In this document: positions 42,374 through 51,817 of the stretch, piece after piece
Numbering within the stretch: the stretch's first letter is position 1
Layout: each line of letters begins with the position of its first letter
Source of the DNA: Paenibacillus azoreducens
GTDB taxonomy: Bacteria; Bacillota; Bacilli; Paenibacillales; Paenibacillaceae
Assembly: GCF_021654775.1 (NCBI RefSeq)
Contig: NZ_AP025343.1
Span: 1,765,501-1,829,500 of the forward strand
DNA: 64,000 nucleotides
Reading direction: 5' to 3'
Translations under genes and position numbers: made by a program
Notes under the pieces: model-generated
Seen by the model: only the letters and a program-made list of their open reading frames with translations
What the model was told of the DNA's origin: nothing
Databases searched by the model: none

Positions 42374-43348
42374 TTGGCAACAATTAAGGATGTGGCGGAG
42401 AGGGCCGGCGTTACAGTGACAACGGTATCCCGGGTACTGAATAACCGCGGCTACATTAGCGAAGAAACCAGGGAAAAGGTACATCGGGTCATGCGGGAGA
42501 TGCAGTACCAGCCGAATGAGATTGCACGCTCCCTGTCTCGTAAAAAAACGATGATATTGGGCGTGATTATCCCGACGATTGCGCATCCGTTCTTTGCGGA
42601 GCTGACGAACTATATCGAGAAGTATGCGTCGCAACGGGGTTACAAGATCCTGTTGTGCAATTCCCGGATGAATCAGGGCAAGGAAAAGGAGTATATTGAC
42701 ATGCTCACAAGCAATCGGGTGGATGGCATGTTCATGAGCAGCCATACGCTTGAAGTGGATGAGTATAAAAAATTGAAGCAGCCGATCATCACGTTTGACA
42801 GGAGAATCGCGGATATCCCTTACGTATCGTCGGATAATGAACAGGGGGGCATCTATGCCGCGGAACTGTTGCTAAAAAAAGAATGCAGGAAAATCGCGCA
42901 TATCACCGGTAATCTGGGGCTGGATCTCTTAAGCAATCAACGCACGGACGGGTTTGTAAGAACGCTTCGGGCTCAGGGGGTTGAGCCGATCGTTATCGAG
43001 CTGGGACCGGACGTGTTTGAGAGCGAAGGCTATGAGCAAGTGATTACAAGCCTTCTGGAACAGAACCCTGACATTGACGGAATCTTTACCAGCAGCGATA
43101 TTTTGGCGATGAATGTGATCAAGGTATGCATGGGCAAAGGAATCGATATTCCCGGGCGCATCAAATTGATCGGCTACGATGATATTGAAATGGCGTCTCT
43201 GGTCACCCCTGCCCTGACAACCATTAAACAACCGATTGAGGAGATGGCGGAAAGAGCGGTTCATCTGTTGGACGGGCTCATCCGCGGGGAAGAGATTAAA
43301 AATGAAAATGTATTGCCGGTAACTTTAGTTGAGAGAGGCTCGACGTAA
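42374..43348 (+). CDS. LacI family repressor of the sucrose/fructan operon
   Basis: A TTG start at 42374 follows GAGGAACAGGAG and gives 324 residues beginning with the classic ATIKDVAERAGVTVTTVSRV helix-turn-helix and hinge YQPNEIARSLSRKKT. The periplasmic-binding-type core follows: ILGVIIPTIAHPFFAEL, TSNRVDGMFM, GIFTSSDILAMNVI and LIGYDDIEMASLVTPALTT. It lies directly before the transporter genes, with a palindrome between them, so it probably represses them until the sugar appears. The precise inducer is inferred from the GH32 gene. Confidence 0.93.
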   Translation: MATIKDVAERAGVTVTTVSRVLNNRGYISEETREKVHRVMREMQYQPNEIARSLSRKKTMILGVIIPTIAHPFFAELTNYIEKYASQRGYKILLCNSRMNQGKEKEYIDMLTSNRVDGMFMSSHTLEVDEYKKLKQPIITFDRRIADIPYVSSDNEQGGIYAAELLLKKECRKIAHITGNLGLDLLSNQRTDGFVRTLRAQGVEPIVIELGPDVFESEGYEQVITSLLEQNPDIDGIFTSSDILAMNVIKVCMGKGIDIPGRIKLIGYDDIEMASLVTPALTTIKQPIEEMAERAVHLLDGLIRGEEIKNENVLPVTLVERGST

Positions 43349-43377
43349 AATAAGGCAGGAAATTTTTATGAACTATA

Positions 43378-43417
43378 TGTTAAGCGGTTGACATGTCAAA
43401 CGCTTAACATATATACT
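43378..43417 (+). promoter_or_regulatory. sigma-A promoter with overlapping LacI-type operator
   Basis: TTGACA at 43388-43393 and TATACT at 43412-43417 are 18 bases apart. The palindrome TGTTAAGCG (43378-43386) and CGCTTAACA (43401-43409) flanks TTGACATGTCAA, so repressor binding would cover the -35. The binding-protein start is 46 bases downstream of the -10. Confidence 0.85.
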
Positions 43418-43462
43418 TCAAGTGAGTTTTAAAGTTTCCTACAAAAGAGAGGGAGAATGAAT

Positions 43463-44767
43463 ATGAGAGTGTCTCGTTTTGGCAGCGCTTTATTTTTGCT
43501 TCTTGCCTTTGCATTGCCTCTATCGGCATGCGGCGGAAACAATGCGGACAAAACCATAAGTGGGTCAAACGGGGATGCGTCCCCCAAAGCAGTCAAAGTC
43601 ACTTTCCTTAATTCGAAATCCGAAATTCAACAGCAGATGACAGAGGCGGCAAAAGAATTTACAAAGGCGAATCCGGGGATTGAAGTCGATGTGATTTCAG
43701 CGAGTGAGGGCCAGTCTCCCGTCGAGAGGGCTTCTTCCCTTTACGCAGCGGGTACGCCGGCAACGATGGCTATGCTGGATGCCGGAGATATCGCCAAGTT
43801 TGCCGACAAGGCACTGGACCTTTCAGGCGAGAAATGGGTCGGTGAGCTGGCGCAGCCGAATGAACTTAACGGCAAAACCATTGCTTTCCCGTTCGCCGTC
43901 GAAGGCTACGGCCTAATTTACAACCAGAAGGTTCTTGATCAGGCGGTCGGCGGAACCTTCGATCCGGCCACGATTCGCACCACGGACGCGTTGGATGACT
44001 TGTTCAAGAAGATCGAAGCATCCGGTTTAGCGCCGATCACCGTCGGAAGCATGGATTGGTCCCTGGGCAACCACTACCTCGCCCTTGCCTATGCCAATCA
44101 GCCTGCCGGGGTGGAAAAATATTTGGAGACGTTGAAGTCCGGAGAAGCGAAGCTTTCGGATAACCCCGTGTTTAACGGATTGATGGATACGTTCGATGTG
44201 ATGAAAAAATATAATAAGGGCAAAAAGGATCCCTTGGCGGTTGTGCTGGAGCAAACGGCTGCAGACGTTGCAAAAGGCGAAGCAGCGATGACGTTTAACG
44301 GCAACTGGTTGATTACCGAAATGCAGAAGACCAGCCCGGACGGCGATTTTGCCTTCCTTCCGGTGCCCGTCAGCAACAACGCCGGAGATCATGCGAATGA
44401 ATCGCTCGCGATCGGGGCGACGAAACAAGTGTTTATCGACAAGACGCAATCCACGCCCGAACAGCAAGACGCAGCGAAGAAATTTCTCGACTGGCTCGTG
44501 TTCGATCCGACAGGCCAGGATATCATGGTGAATAAATTCAATATCATCCCGGCCTTTAAGAATAACACGAAAGAGCTTTCGAATCCTTTGGCCAAATCCC
44601 TCAAAGCCTACAACAACGCGGGCAAATCGATTCCGTTCGCAGGCAACTACGTGCCTGGCGATCACTGGAAAGTGCTTGGCGCCTCCATGCAGAAATATTT
44701 GGTGGATAAGGTGGATCGTACGGCGCTGGCAAAGGAAGTGGAAAGCTATTGGACTAGCGTGAAGTAA
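43463..44767 (+). CDS. ABC transporter sugar-binding lipoprotein
   Basis: The second ATG (43463) lies seven bases after GGGAG; the first at 43457 overlaps it too closely. The 434-residue precursor has a lipoprotein signal (LLLAFALPLSACGGN) and a family-1 binding-protein fold, with FLNSKSEIQQQMTEAAKEF and GKTIAFPFAVEGYGLIYN. It would deliver an oligosaccharide to the two permeases that follow. No ATPase is encoded in the operon, so a shared MsmX-type ATPase elsewhere probably powers it. Confidence 0.92.
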   Translation: MRVSRFGSALFLLLAFALPLSACGGNNADKTISGSNGDASPKAVKVTFLNSKSEIQQQMTEAAKEFTKANPGIEVDVISASEGQSPVERASSLYAAGTPATMAMLDAGDIAKFADKALDLSGEKWVGELAQPNELNGKTIAFPFAVEGYGLIYNQKVLDQAVGGTFDPATIRTTDALDDLFKKIEASGLAPITVGSMDWSLGNHYLALAYANQPAGVEKYLETLKSGEAKLSDNPVFNGLMDTFDVMKKYNKGKKDPLAVVLEQTAADVAKGEAAMTFNGNWLITEMQKTSPDGDFAFLPVPVSNNAGDHANESLAIGATKQVFIDKTQSTPEQQDAAKKFLDWLVFDPTGQDIMVNKFNIIPAFKNNTKELSNPLAKSLKAYNNAGKSIPFAGNYVPGDHWKVLGASMQKYLVDKVDRTALAKEVESYWTSVK

Positions 44768-44876
44768 AAGGCGGAACACGATGCAGAATGTCGGTGGAGA
44801 AGGAAAATCAATTTCCATCGGCATTCCTAATTTAAAGCAGCTTAAACCTGCAAGTGGGAAGAAAGGAGGGCCTCCT

Positions 44877-45761
44877 GTGATAGCAGAAAAAAATCATATG
44901 AGACGCTTGGGAAATCAAGTTTTTTTCACGGGACCAACGGTGTTGGTGTTCACAGCTGTCATTGTCATCCCGTTTCTTTACGGCATCTATTTGACCTTTT
45001 TCGCCTGGGACGGGGTTTCTTCAACCATGCCCTTCGTGGGCGGCAGCAATTACGTTGAAGTAATGCAGGACAGCAAATTTTGGTCATCCGTTTGGCTTAC
45101 AGTCAAATATGTGTTAGCTACTGTTATTCTTATTAACGGGGTTGCGTTCTTACTGGCCTACCTGGTGACCAATGGAATCAAGGGAGAAAATTTTTTTCGC
45201 GCAGCTTACTTTACGCCTAATTTGATCGGAGGACTGGTGCTCGGCTTCATCTGGCAGTTTATGTTCAATAATCTCTTCACTGCGATCGGCGAACATACCG
45301 GCCTGGGACTCTTTAGCAAAACCTGGCTGGGAGATGAGAAGCTGGCTTTCTGGGCTTTAGTCATTGTGACGGTATGGCAGTATGCCGGTTACATGATGGT
45401 CATTTTTATTGCGGGTTTAATGAGCCTGCCGAGGGATGTGATGGAGGCGGCCAAGATTGACGGCGCTAACGGCTGGAAACGTCTTTCCCGCATGGTGCTG
45501 CCGCTGATGGTTCCCTCTTTCATCGTAACCATATTCCTTTCGCTTCAAAGAGGCTTCATGGTTTATGACGTGAACTACGGTTTGACGGGCGGAGGTCCGT
45601 TCGGGAGCACCGTGATGGCTTCTATGTTCGTTTATGACAAGGCATTCATTCGTTTTGATTACGGGGCCGGCCAGGCGCAAGCTTTCGTATTGTTCCTGTT
45701 GGCCGCGATGATTACAATCACTCAGGTATATATAGGAAAAAGAATGGAGGTTGAAGCCTAG
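44877..45761 (+). CDS. ABC sugar transporter permease, MalF/UgpA type
   Basis: I chose the GTG at 44877 with AGGAGG seven bases upstream; the frame runs back to an ATG at 44781 that has weaker support. The 294-residue protein has six membrane segments, starting VFFTGPTVLVFTAVIVIPF. The permease-ATPase contact loop is visible as MSLPRDVMEAAKIDGANGWK (an E-A-A-x3-G motif). It pairs with the following permease in a heterodimer. Confidence 0.9.
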   Translation: MIAEKNHMRRLGNQVFFTGPTVLVFTAVIVIPFLYGIYLTFFAWDGVSSTMPFVGGSNYVEVMQDSKFWSSVWLTVKYVLATVILINGVAFLLAYLVTNGIKGENFFRAAYFTPNLIGGLVLGFIWQFMFNNLFTAIGEHTGLGLFSKTWLGDEKLAFWALVIVTVWQYAGYMMVIFIAGLMSLPRDVMEAAKIDGANGWKRLSRMVLPLMVPSFIVTIFLSLQRGFMVYDVNYGLTGGGPFGSTVMASMFVYDKAFIRFDYGAGQAQAFVLFLLAAMITITQVYIGKRMEVEA

Positions 45762-46603
45762 TGAAGAGCGCAAGGTTCCTGGTAAACACTCTCGTCTATA
45801 CGATCCTTGTTGTTTCGCTCGTTGCCTTTATTACTCCATTTCTGCTGATCATCATTAACTCGTTTAAAACGAACGCGGAGATTATTGAGTCCCCGTTAGC
45901 CTGGCCTACCACGTTTAACTTCAGCAATTTCGCGGCTTCGATGAAAGAGATGAATTATTTTCAAAGTTTTCTCAATTCCTTGGGAATTACCCTCGGCAGC
46001 GTGGTCCTGATTGGCGTATTTGCAGCTATGACGGCTCATTACTTCGTACGGAACAAGACCAAAACCAACGGCGCATTGTTCTTCGCGATGGTGGCCTCGA
46101 TGATCATCCCGTTTCAGGCGATCATGATCCCCCTGGTCTCTTTGTACGGAGCGAAACTGGGCTGGATACAGACCATGCCGAAATCGACATTGATCTTCAT
46201 GTATCTCGGCTTCGGGAGCCCGCTTGCGGTCTTTATCTATCATGGCTTCGTCAAGAGCATCCCGCTGGAGCTGGAGGAAGCCGCCTTTATGGATGGCTGC
46301 GACCGCCGCGGGACATTTTTCCGAATTATTTTGCCGATTCTTATGCCGACGACGGTTACAATCGGGATTCTGAATATTTTATGGATTTGGAACGACTTTT
46401 TGCTCCCGCTGCTTGTTCTGCAGAACGCGGGACGGGGGAGCTATACCTTGCCCCTGGCGATTCAGGTATTTAAAGGAACGTATACGACCGATAATGAAAA
46501 GTTTCTTCCAGCGGTATTGCTGGTCATTCTGCCGATTCTGATCGTTTATCTGTTTGCGCAAAGGTTTATCATCCAAGGCGTAACTCAGGGTTCCGTGAAA
46601 TAG
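45761..46603 (+). CDS. ABC sugar transporter permease, MalG type
   Basis: The GTG start overlaps the previous stop. The 280-residue protein has six membrane segments, beginning LVYTILVVSLVAFITPFLL, and the contact loop IPLELEEAAFMDGCDRRGTF. It completes the importer formed with the lipoprotein and first permease. Confidence 0.92.
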   Translation: MKSARFLVNTLVYTILVVSLVAFITPFLLIIINSFKTNAEIIESPLAWPTTFNFSNFAASMKEMNYFQSFLNSLGITLGSVVLIGVFAAMTAHYFVRNKTKTNGALFFAMVASMIIPFQAIMIPLVSLYGAKLGWIQTMPKSTLIFMYLGFGSPLAVFIYHGFVKSIPLELEEAAFMDGCDRRGTFFRIILPILMPTTVTIGILNILWIWNDFLLPLLVLQNAGRGSYTLPLAIQVFKGTYTTDNEKFLPAVLLVILPILIVYLFAQRFIIQGVTQGSVK

Positions 46604-46634
46604 AACAAAATATAGAGAGATTGAGGTGGAGAAC

Positions 46635-48110
46635 ATGGCCCACAATCAGCTTTGCCATCGCAAGGCGATAGAAACAGCAGCCCATGCCGTAGAACAATCG
46701 CTGGAATTGTCACCGGCCGACCCGCATCGTCCAGCCTATCACGTAAGCCCGCCCGTGAATTGGATGAACGATCCGAACGGCCTGATTTACTATCAAGGCG
46801 AATACCATCTTTTTTATCAATACAATCCGTTCTCCGAGCAGTGGGGACATATTCATTGGGCCCATTGCACAAGCAAGGACTTGATTCATTGGGAACAGCT
46901 TCCCATTGCCCTTGCACCCAGCGAGGATTACGACAAGGATGGATGCTTTTCGGGAAGTGCGGTGGAACATGAGGGCAGGCTGTATGTGTTTTATACCGGA
47001 AACGTCTTTACAACCCCGGCAGGGCTCCCGGACGATCTGCTTCAGCAGCAGTGTCTGGCGGTATCCGAGAATGGGGTCGACTTCCACAAGTATGGCCGGA
47101 ATCCCGTGATTGCCGCCCCGCCGGCCCATGTCGGACAGACCAATCATTTCAGGGATCCGAAGGTATGGAGCCATGGCGGGAAATGGTATATGGTCCTGGG
47201 AGCGAGGAATCATCATCTTGGCAAGGTATTGCTATATCAATCCGATAATTTGCTCGAATGGGGGTTTAAGAGTGTCATTACGGAGAGCGACGGAAAGGCA
47301 GGCTACATGTACGAATGTCCGGATTTATTTTCGCTTGATGGGAAGGACTTTCTCCTGCTCTGTCCGGAGGGCATGGAAGGAGAGGGGCAAATTGCGGGAT
47401 ATTATTCAGGCGTTCTGGATTATTCGACGGGAGCCTATGAGCATGGCGATTTCTACAAGCTGGATGACGGATTCGATTTCTATGCCCCGCAAACGATGCT
47501 GGATGCCGGCGGCAGAAGGCTCATGTTCGGCTGGATGCCCATGGACGGCAAATCCTTAGAAAAAACGTGGGCAGGATGCATGACGATCCCGAGAGAACTG
47601 GTGCATGAAGGAAACGGCCGCTTACGGATTCGACCTCTGCAGGAGCTTAAGCAGCTGCGCAAACGGCATCATTCATTCAGGGATTACCTGGTAACCGAGG
47701 GGGAATTTCATACATTTCCGAAGGTTGAGGGCGACTGCCTGGAGATGCTTGTTCAATTCGACCTTCAAAGATCGAGCGCCAGCGAAATCGGCATTCAGGT
47801 TCGCTCCTCTTCTGATGGCCAAGAAAATACCGTTCTGAAGGTGAACACAACTGACGGAAAGATTATCTTTGATCGAACCTGCTCCGGTCGCGGGCCCGGG
47901 GGAATCAAAGAATGCAGTCTCAGGGCGGAGATTGAAAACATGCTTCGGCTTCATATTTTTCTAGACCGGTCCACCGTGGAGCTCTTTGTGAATGATGGCG
48001 ACCATGTCATGTCAGGACTGGTATTTCCTGATCCGGAAAGTGTCGGAATCCGGTTTTTCTCCAAAGACGGCACGGCCTATATTCACGATCTTCAATTTTG
48101 GACGCTGTAA
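46635..48110 (+). CDS. GH32 beta-fructofuranosidase (sucrase/fructanase)
   Basis: The ATG at 46635 is seven bases after GAGGT. The 491-residue enzyme has no signal peptide, so it hydrolyses imported substrate in the cytosol. All three GH32 catalytic motifs are present: NWMNDPNGL (nucleophile Asp), HFRDPKVW (transition-state Asp) and MYECPDLF (acid/base Glu). A C-terminal beta-sandwich contains IFLDRSTVELFVNDG. The coupled importer points to sucrose or short fructo-oligosaccharides. As no PTS component is present, the substrate enters unphosphorylated, unlike classic ScrB routes. Confidence 0.93.
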   Translation: MAHNQLCHRKAIETAAHAVEQSLELSPADPHRPAYHVSPPVNWMNDPNGLIYYQGEYHLFYQYNPFSEQWGHIHWAHCTSKDLIHWEQLPIALAPSEDYDKDGCFSGSAVEHEGRLYVFYTGNVFTTPAGLPDDLLQQQCLAVSENGVDFHKYGRNPVIAAPPAHVGQTNHFRDPKVWSHGGKWYMVLGARNHHLGKVLLYQSDNLLEWGFKSVITESDGKAGYMYECPDLFSLDGKDFLLLCPEGMEGEGQIAGYYSGVLDYSTGAYEHGDFYKLDDGFDFYAPQTMLDAGGRRLMFGWMPMDGKSLEKTWAGCMTIPRELVHEGNGRLRIRPLQELKQLRKRHHSFRDYLVTEGEFHTFPKVEGDCLEMLVQFDLQRSSASEIGIQVRSSSDGQENTVLKVNTTDGKIIFDRTCSGRGPGGIKECSLRAEIENMLRLHIFLDRSTVELFVNDGDHVMSGLVFPDPESVGIRFFSKDGTAYIHDLQFWTL

Positions 48111-48133
48111 TAGAGTTGTCGATGATATTAAAA

Positions 48134-48159
48134 AAGACACAGAAGTGTCTTATTTTTTT
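48134..48159 (+). terminator. terminator of the sucrose/fructan operon
   Basis: AAGACAC pairs with GTGTCTT across AGAA, followed by ATTTTTTT, 24 bases after the GH32 stop. Confidence 0.85.
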
Positions 48160-48228
48160 CAAATTAAGCATACCGATAAATTGAAATTTAATGACTTAAC
48201 ATTATGCTTATCTTGGTAGCGAGGTATT

Positions 48229-49656
48229 TTATCGGTGAGTGTATACAAACCATGTAATGCTTGCTGTTAATAAGGCTGACGAAATCAAAGCTGTAAGAAC
48301 ACTATATGTTCGCCAAATAAGTATCGTTGACCAATCGAGAGCACAGCACAGTATACCCAGGGCAATCGTAACGATCAGGAAAATAACTGTTACGATTATT
48401 CTCTTTTTTGTCATTGGCTGCCGCTCATTCGTTTTCCTTCTGCGTAATCCTAAGAGAAATAGCAAAACGGCCAATAGGCAAAGAATAATTGTGATAGACG
48501 ACAAAATGATATCCAAAAGCTGTGTGCCGCTTATTCCATATAACTGCGTCAGATTGCCGTCTAATATATCTTTAACTTTTAGTACCATGCTTCTATTGAT
48601 ATTTGCTCCGTTGGTCAGCAAGCAGATGGCTGTTCGTTCATTTAGCAGTATGACCACTTCGGTTCCGAAATTGGGATTGCCCCCTGGGTGCTCTATAATC
48701 GTTTGGTCGGCGTTTACCGACCAGCCTGCCGCATAATACATATCGTTGACAGCCGAAACAGACATATCACCCCTATGTGATTTTTCGATAACCGTGTGAA
48801 ATATTTCGGGTATGTCCTGCACGATACCCATCTGTATGCCCATCCAACGCGCCATATCTTTTGTATTAGAAATGATGTAGGCTGCGGGTTTATTCCCAGC
48901 ATAATCCGGAGCATTAAATGGAGTTGTCATAAAAAAGGAAGAACGGTAGCCCTGTGCCAACTGTCCGGTGGCTTGAGCATCTTCTTTATAAACATACGTC
49001 TGGTGAAGACCTAACGGCTGAAATACCTGTTCCCTCATAAAGTCTTCATAGCTTTGTCCCGACACAATCTCAATAACCAGACCCAATACGTCATAATTAA
49101 CGGTTCCATAGTTATACTGTTCACCGGGAGGGAACGCCAATTCAGCATCCACGAGCATTTCCACAGTCTTTTGCAACATATCCGGTGTATTGCCTTGTGG
49201 AATATTTTGAGTATGCCTAATATTTGTTAGACCACTGGTATGGTGAAGAAAGTTATTTAGTGTAAGGCTTTGCATATCAACAGGTTTCCCTTGATACTTT
49301 AACGTAAACCAAGGTAAATATTTTTGGACAGGGTCAGTCATTGAGAGCAGCCCTTGCTCTTCCAACAGCATAATACCCATACCGGTAAAAGCTTTACTGA
49401 CCGAGGCTAACTCATAGAGTGTATTTTCACTTGCAGGCAACCCCTTTTCACGATCTGCGTACCCGGAAGAAAAGTAGAGCACTTCATTATTCGCAAGTAT
49501 TGAGATTGACATTCCCGGCACACCTGATATACGGCTTGCATCATCTAACAACGCTTGTATTGCCGCAGATTTCGAATCTGACAACGCATAACTTTGTGTT
49601 GCGAATCCTGAGAATAATATAAATATCGTTAATACAAAAACAATAATCTTTTTCAT
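48229..49656 (-). CDS. class C beta-lactamase-related serine hydrolase with C-terminal membrane domain
   Basis: The ATG has AAAGGAGAG upstream. The 475-residue protein has a signal peptide (IIVFVLTIFILFSGFATQSYA), a serine-hydrolase domain and three C-terminal membrane segments from about residue 375. The S-x-x-K motif is LASVSKAF. The usual Y-x-N appears as YGTVNYDVLG, with Thr in the Asn position. HPGGNP supplies the H/K-x-G motif. Such proteins act on peptidoglycan peptides, D-amino-acid peptides or esters; true beta-lactamase activity is unlikely. It is transcribed towards the GH32 gene and is alone. Confidence 0.85.
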   Translation of the reverse strand: MKKIIVFVLTIFILFSGFATQSYALSDSKSAAIQALLDDASRISGVPGMSISILANNEVLYFSSGYADREKGLPASENTLYELASVSKAFTGMGIMLLEEQGLLSMTDPVQKYLPWFTLKYQGKPVDMQSLTLNNFLHHTSGLTNIRHTQNIPQGNTPDMLQKTVEMLVDAELAFPPGEQYNYGTVNYDVLGLVIEIVSGQSYEDFMREQVFQPLGLHQTYVYKEDAQATGQLAQGYRSSFFMTTPFNAPDYAGNKPAAYIISNTKDMARWMGIQMGIVQDIPEIFHTVIEKSHRGDMSVSAVNDMYYAAGWSVNADQTIIEHPGGNPNFGTEVVILLNERTAICLLTNGANINRSMVLKVKDILDGNLTQLYGISGTQLLDIILSSITIILCLLAVLLFLLGLRRRKTNERQPMTKKRIIVTVIFLIVTIALGILCCALDWSTILIWRTYSVLTALISSALLTASITWFVYTHR

Positions 49657-49728
49657 AAACTCTCCTTTTTGAAAAAAATAATACCAGGAAAAGCAATTGT
49701 TGCAATTATATATATTTTATCTTTCTTG

Positions 49729-49968
49729 CTATACAGATGGGGAAGGTGTGCCCCCCGTATCACGACTGCCAATAAGTGTTACATCGGGTACGACTGGCCA
49801 GGCACCGGCACGATCATAAAAGCCGGCCAAATGCGGTTTACACGTAATTGTCCCGCTTGACATTAGACTATCGTCCGGCCAAATCCGATTGAGCAAAACA
49901 GCAATTTCACGGCGTAATGCGTCAGGCGCTTGATTATAATAAATCGCTTGAACGGTACAAGCTTTCAT
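49729..49968 (-). pseudogene. probable 5' fragment of an acetyltransferase-like gene
   Basis: A good start (AAGGAG, ATG 49968) leads into AIYYNQAPDALRREIAVLLN, which resembles the opening of GNAT-type acetyltransferases, but the frame ends after 79 residues. The later part (HLAGFYDRAGAWPVV) has no acetyl-CoA site and reads as if out of frame. I call it a truncated or frameshifted remnant. A short independent protein is the alternative. Confidence 0.4.
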
Positions 49969-50001
49969 TGTTTTCTCCTTTTATCTCATAGAGATGCAGT
50001 G

Positions 50002-50220
50002 TCATAAAAACACTTTTAAAGCCCCAAGCAAGATGAATACCGCTCCAAGAACAGTGGCGAAAATTCCGCCAATTTCGGCCATAATTAAATAAGCATCGCT
50101 GGGTTCGGAATCTCCATTCACCTTCCAGCCTTCATTATATTTCCATCCGAATGAGGGGTTTTTGATTTGAATGATTCCTAACACAAGTATAGCAATTCCA
50201 AAGATTATAAGCAGCCACAT
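50002..50220 (-). CDS. small membrane protein, DUF6199-like
   Basis: The ATG at 50220 lies seven bases after GGAGGT. The 72-residue protein has two membrane segments (WLLIIFGIAILVLGIIQI and IGGIFATVLGAVFILLGAL) flanking a short loop with GWKYNEGWKVNGDSEPSDAY. That loop is the signature of the DUF6199 family as I recall it. Function unknown. From here to 50474 I see no gene. Confidence 0.75.
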   Translation of the reverse strand: MWLLIIFGIAILVLGIIQIKNPSFGWKYNEGWKVNGDSEPSDAYLIMAEIGGIFATVLGAVFILLGALKVFL

Positions 50221-50474
50221 GGCAAACACCTCCACAAGTTAATTTAAGCATCGACGGACCAATGTTGCGCTTGATTATTCTCAAAATCATAAAACAGAAG
50301 CTTATGCTGCCACAGCTTATTTCTTTGGTAAACATGCTTTCCGGCAGCTACTCGAGTTAGGGTCACATTGAGCTATAAGAAATTAATTACATATTCAATG
50401 CTTATGTTACCATATTTTGGGGCGCTTATTATGTGTAATGTGGAAAATACTTTTTGAAAAAATATCGATCGACG

Positions 50475-50500
50475 TGAACGAATCACGAACCTTATACGTA
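50475..50500 (+). promoter_or_regulatory. ECF (SigY-type) autoregulatory promoter
   Basis: TGAACG at 50475-50480 and CGTA at 50497-50500, 16 bases apart, match the TGAACG/CGTC pattern of B. subtilis SigY. It lies 100 bases before the sigY start. Confidence 0.7.
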
Positions 50501-50599
50501 ATATGGGTGATTGCTGAAGTTGCGTACGGGCTTTTGCGATCTTTAAACGACATTGGAGCGGGATAAAAACCGGGTAGTGGAAAGGATGCGGGTGAATGC

Positions 50600-51133
50600 A
50601 TGGTGGATGAACAAAAACAAATCGAACGCGCCCGGCGCGGGGACGAACATGCGATGGCAAAGCTGCTGCAGACCCATTACTCCTTTCTCATGAAATATCT
50701 TGTCAAAATGACGATGAACCCGGTGCTCGCGGAGGATTTAGCTCAGGAAACGATGCTGAGATGCATCGAGAAAATTCATTTATATAATGAAAAATCCAAA
50801 TTTTCCTCTTGGTTGATCACATTGGCGACTCGAATTTATATTGACCAGATGCGCAGGAACCGGACGGAAAAGAACTGGAGGGATCAGGAGCGCGCTTTTC
50901 GTTTAACCGAATGGCAGCTGAAGCATCAGAAGGAAGCGTGGACCGATGCGGTACAAGCGCTGTCGCGGCTGGATTATGAGTGGCGCCTCCCGATCCTGCT
51001 CAAGCATTATTATGGCTACACTTACGACGAAATCGCCGATATGATGGACATTCCGCCGGGTACGGTGAAATCCAGAATACACAACGGACTGCAGCAGTTA
51101 AGGAAGGAGTTGACGACAGATGAAACGAAATAA
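50600..51133 (+). CDS. sigY: ECF RNA polymerase sigma factor SigY
   Basis: The 177-residue sigma-70 factor has region 2 (LMKYLVKMTMNPVLAEDLAQ, TMLRCIEKIHLYNEKSKF with SWLITLATRIYIDQMRR) and region 4 (LLKHYYGYTYDEIADMMDIP, GTVKSRIHNGLQQLRKEL). It is assigned to SigY because the next five genes match yxlC to yxlG in order, size and type. The ATG is used; no strong ribosome site is visible (GGGTGAATG is the nearest). In B. subtilis SigY controls mainly its own operon, which fits the promoter upstream. Confidence 0.9.
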   Translation: MVDEQKQIERARRGDEHAMAKLLQTHYSFLMKYLVKMTMNPVLAEDLAQETMLRCIEKIHLYNEKSKFSSWLITLATRIYIDQMRRNRTEKNWRDQERAFRLTEWQLKHQKEAWTDAVQALSRLDYEWRLPILLKHYYGYTYDEIADMMDIPPGTVKSRIHNGLQQLRKELTTDETK

Positions 51134-51530
51134 GCGGGAACGACAAGGTGATAATCCCAAAAAAGCATGCCCGCCGCAGGCAATAAACGAGGCCGGGGAG
51201 ATGGAGGCTGAGGACGAGGCTCTGGTGAAACAACTTCTTCGCGGATTTGATCAAATGGACTTGACGATCATGCATCCGGAACCGCCGCCCCTTTATGAAC
51301 TGGAGCAGTTCGTGGCCGGCCACAAGCAGAAACTGCGCAAACAGGCCGCTCTGGAATGGATTTTGTTTCTCGTTATTGCAGTTGTGGTCATTGGGGGCAA
51401 TATGCTGCTTGCGGTAAGCAGTTTTGCTGCTTTCATTGCTATTCAAGGAGCTCTATTTGTCAGCGTCATCGTTTTTGTTTTGCGTTTCTGGCGGAAAGCC
51501 CGAAAGAAGGTGAAGTCGGGCCATGCATAA
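51120..51530 (+). CDS. yxlC: YxlC-like anti-SigY factor
   Basis: The gene overlaps the end of sigY, which couples their translation. The 136-residue protein has a charged cytoplasmic N-terminus of about 80 residues, then two membrane segments: WILFLVIAVVVIGGNMLLAV and IAIQGALFVSVIVFVLRFW. In B. subtilis, YxlC is a negative regulator that holds SigY inactive, with YxlD and YxlE helping. The role is inferred from gene order and topology. Confidence 0.85.
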   Translation: MKRNKRERQGDNPKKACPPQAINEAGEMEAEDEALVKQLLRGFDQMDLTIMHPEPPPLYELEQFVAGHKQKLRKQAALEWILFLVIAVVVIGGNMLLAVSSFAAFIAIQGALFVSVIVFVLRFWRKARKKVKSGHA

Positions 51531-51756
51531 CACAAATGAGGGGCCATTACCGGTTTGGGCGTGGATTTTGCTCGCGGCATGCATTTTGCTGACCCAAAGC
51601 CTGTGGCTGTTTCGAAATGCCCGCCGCCATACAAAGTATTACTGGATTTGGGGATTGATCGGGCTGATTCAATGTCCTTCCCCGTTAGTTGCCTACTGGT
51701 TGGTATACGTCTACTGGCCGCGGCGGAAAAAACGGGATAAGAATCGTCCCCACTAA
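51523..51756 (+). CDS. yxlD: YxlD-like membrane protein
   Basis: This 77-residue protein overlaps yxlC. It has two membrane segments (VWAWILLAACILLTQSLWLF and YYWIWGLIGLIQCPSPLVAY) with the second of the phospholipase-D-nuclease-N-terminal type, and a basic C-terminus. It corresponds by position and size to YxlD (about 68 residues), which contributes to SigY control. Confidence 0.82.
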   Translation: MHNTNEGPLPVWAWILLAACILLTQSLWLFRNARRHTKYYWIWGLIGLIQCPSPLVAYWLVYVYWPRRKKRDKNRPH

Positions 51757-51817
51757 AATGAAGCGGGATTTCCCAATCGCATATCAAACTTAAATTATAC
51801 GAGAGGAGAAACAGCGC

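Noticed and set aside
43457..43460. ATG at 43457 as start of the sugar-binding lipoprotein
   Set aside because: It lies one base from the ribosome site; the ATG at 43463 has normal spacing and keeps the same signal peptide.
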